Positions 62,518-64,000 of a stretch of DNA of 64,000 nucleotides are shown piece by piece (within the stretch, counting starts at the first letter, position 1; each line of letters begins with the position of its first letter). The DNA lies in contig NZ_JBEJGY010000004.1 of assembly GCF_040253615.1 (NCBI RefSeq), positions 3,100,001 through 3,164,000 of the forward strand, given 5' to 3'. The notes under the pieces are model-generated. The model was given only the letters and a program-made list of their open reading frames with translations. It was not told where the DNA came from and ran no database searches. This stretch comes from Streptomyces sp. Edi4 (GTDB lineage Bacteria > Actinomycetota > Actinomycetes > Streptomycetales > Streptomycetaceae). The position numbers and the translations under genes are program-made.

Positions 62518-62598
62518 GGAGGTGCCGTCTTCCCTTCGTCGGTTGCCATCGGCGGGGACCCGGCCCGTGCCCGGACCCCGCGGCGGCACATTGTCGCA

Positions 62599-63765
62599 TC
62601 AGGCGACGACGGTGGCGCGGAACACCGTTCCCGTACCGGACAGTTCGGCCATTTCCCCCGCCGGTACGAAGACGGAGGTGCCCGGAGTCAGGGTCAGTCC
62701 GCCGACCGCGGGGCTGCCCGCCGTGCACAGGAGGATCTGCGGCGTCGGCGCCGTCAGGTCGGTGGGGGCCGCGCCCTCGGCCCGTACGAAACGGGACAGG
62801 CGGAACTCGTCGATCGGGGTCTCGTACAGCTCCTCCCCCGTCACCGACGCCTCGGGGCGCAGCACACCGGGGTCGGTCGGCTCGAAGCGTACGACCCTGA
62901 GCAGTTCGGGGACGTCGACGTGCTTGGGGGTCAGGCCGCAGCGCAGGACGTTGTCGGAGGTGGCCATGATCTCCACGCCCAGGCCGCCGAGATAGGCGTG
63001 CGGCACGCCCGCGCCGAGGAACAGCGCCTCGCCGGGCTGGAGTTGGACGTGGTTGAGGAACATGCCCGCGAGGACGCCGGGGTCGCCGGGGTAGTGGTGC
63101 GCGAGCGAGGCGTACGCGCTGTACTGCGCGCCCCCCAGGCGGGCGCAGGCGGCGGCCGTCTCGGTGACCGTCGCCGCCATCTCCTCGCGGTCGGCGCCCA
63201 GCACGGCGGTGAGGACTTCGCGCAGGGCCGCCTCGACGGGGTGGGCGCGCAGCAGATCGACGTACGGTTTGAGGGAGTCGACCTCCAGCGCCTCCAGCGT
63301 GCGCGCGGCCTCCTCGGGGGCGCGGAAGCCGCACAGCCCCTCGAACGGCGTGAGCGCGCAGATCAGTTCGGGCTTGTGGTTGGCGTCCTTGTAGTTGCGG
63401 TGCGGCGCGTCGAGCGGGATCCCGGCCCGCTCCTCGGCCTCGTACCCCTCCTTCGCCCGGGCGATGTCGGGGTGGACCTGGAGCGAGAGGGGGGCGTCGG
63501 CGGCGAGCAGCTTGAGCAGGAAGGGCAGGCGCGGCCCGAACCGGGCCACCGCGGCGCGGCCGAGTTCGGCCGCCGGGTCCGCCGCGATCAGGTCCGACAA
63601 CGATGTCAGACCGGCGCCCCGGTCGAGGCGTGAAGGGGCCATGGGGTGGGCGCCCATCCACATCTCGGCCTGGGGCTCGTCGGTGGGGGCGGCGCCCATC
63701 AGCTCCGGAATGAGGGTGGTGGAGCCCCAGGCATAGGGACGGATGGTGTTGGTGAGACGGTCCAT
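62599..63765 (-). CDS. manA: mannose-6-phosphate isomerase, class I
   Basis: ManA interconverts fructose-6-phosphate and mannose-6-phosphate, feeding GDP-mannose for mannosylated glycans and glycolipids. The 388-residue protein starts at ATG 63765 (MDRLTNTIRPYAWGSTTLIP). Zinc ligands and active-site regions are recognisable: AEMWMGAHPMAPS, LKLLAADAPLSLQVHPDIAR, DANHKPELICALTPFEGLCG, FLNHVQLQPGEALFLGAGVP and HAYLGGLGVEIMATSDNVLR. These match the type I phosphomannose isomerase with Gln-x-His, Glu and His zinc ligands. It stands just downstream of the SIS-domain isomerase gene cut by the window edge, a standard actinobacterial manB/SIS/manA neighbourhood. Confidence 0.95.
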   Translation of the reverse strand: MDRLTNTIRPYAWGSTTLIPELMGAAPTDEPQAEMWMGAHPMAPSRLDRGAGLTSLSDLIAADPAAELGRAAVARFGPRLPFLLKLLAADAPLSLQVHPDIARAKEGYEAEERAGIPLDAPHRNYKDANHKPELICALTPFEGLCGFRAPEEAARTLEALEVDSLKPYVDLLRAHPVEAALREVLTAVLGADREEMAATVTETAAACARLGGAQYSAYASLAHHYPGDPGVLAGMFLNHVQLQPGEALFLGAGVPHAYLGGLGVEIMATSDNVLRCGLTPKHVDVPELLRVVRFEPTDPGVLRPEASVTGEELYETPIDEFRLSRFVRAEGAAPTDLTAPTPQILLCTAGSPAVGGLTLTPGTSVFVPAGEMAELSGTGTVFRATVVA

Positions 63766-63824
63766 GAGTCCTGTGTTCTCTTTCGGCTGCCGGGCGCGGG
63801 CTCCGGCCGGGTGTGCGGGCGGGG

Positions 63825-64000
63825 TCAGGCGGACGCGATCGTCAGGTACACGGTGGCGAAGTCGGCGATGGCGAGGAGTTCGGCGAGGCATTCGAGCTCG
63901 CTGCCCTCCTCGGGCTCGAGTTCGCTGACCGGGGCGTCGTGGCTCAGTGCCAGTTCGCGGGCGGCGGGCAGGGCCGAGAGACCGCCGGCGGGCCGGTCGC
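63825..64000 (-). CDS. C-terminal end of a SIS-domain phosphosugar isomerase (partial)
   Basis: A minus-strand reading frame runs off the right edge and stops at 63825-63827. The visible 57 residues end HDAPVSELEPEEGSELECLA then ELLAIADFATVYLTIASA. This acidic tail followed by a helix with ADFATVYL is characteristic of the C-terminus of bifunctional phosphoglucose/phosphomannose isomerase-like SIS proteins (TobH type), which stand directly upstream of manA in many actinobacteria. The SIS domains themselves are outside the window. The stop lies 60 bases before manA. Confidence 0.75.
   Translation of the reverse strand, partial: DRPAGGLSALPAARELALSHDAPVSELEPEEGSELECLAELLAIADFATVYLTIASA

Overview
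This window is a core-chromosome segment of a Streptomyces species or a very close relative. The base composition is very GC-rich with strong third-position GC bias. It holds a 16S-23S-5S rRNA operon without tRNAs, the serine/threonine kinase pair PkaA/PkaB, the MtrAB-LpqB envelope two-component system, a very large NAD-glutamate dehydrogenase, and GTG/TTG starts. The gene order matches what I recall for the smpB-to-manA stretch of Streptomyces coelicolor. I see no phage, insertion sequence, CRISPR array or tRNA.

Layout. 1-6.7 kb: smpB, an S41 carboxy-terminal protease, ftsX, ftsE and, further upstream, prfB on the minus strand, interrupted by a tiny zinc-ribbon membrane protein and a Ser-Thr-Gly repeat protein with a sortase signal. 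6.8-13.5 kb: two membrane-anchored kinases (minus) diverge from an FHA/FtsK-like ATPase (plus). 13.7-17.6 kb: a sugar ABC importer (lipoprotein plus two permeases, no ATPase gene). 17.6-20.7 kb: duplicated intergenic repeats, a TetR regulator and a divergent polysaccharide-type ABC exporter pair. 21-26 kb: NAD-glutamate dehydrogenase. 27-29 kb: a HAD phosphatase and two small conserved proteins between repetitive spacers. 29.3-41.8 kb: secA, an acetyltransferase, a YcaQ-type glycosylase, an orphan LuxR response regulator, hpf, comF, and the chain mtnA-mtrA-mtrB-lpqB. 43-48.5 kb: a membrane protein, DUF4129, DUF4350, MoxR ATPase and DUF58 proteins in a translationally coupled plus-strand operon. 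48.6-50 kb: a histidine kinase whose partner response regulator is broken off after about 33 recognisable residues. 50.1-55.9 kb: the rRNA operon (minus). 55.9-58.2 kb: SpoIIM-like and RDD proteins. 58.2-64 kb: a DHFR/RibD-like reductase, a conserved protein, ahcY, a cation diffusion facilitator, manA, and the C-terminal end of a SIS-domain sugar isomerase.

Functional themes are envelope biogenesis and division (FtsEX, SecA, MtrAB-LpqB, MoxR/DUF58/SpoIIM/RDD, sortase substrate, polysaccharide exporter), translation quality control (SmpB, RF2, HPF, rRNA), methyl-cycle and methionine salvage (AhcY, MtnA), and carbon and nitrogen supply (sugar importer, NAD-GDH, ManA). The least explained parts are the MoxR/DUF58 cluster split by the rRNA operon, the decayed two-component system beside it, the repeated ATGA junctions between the two sugar permeases, the extra domain in the first permease, and the FHA/FtsK-like protein next to the kinases. 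No clearly novel complete system stands out. These are the best leads.
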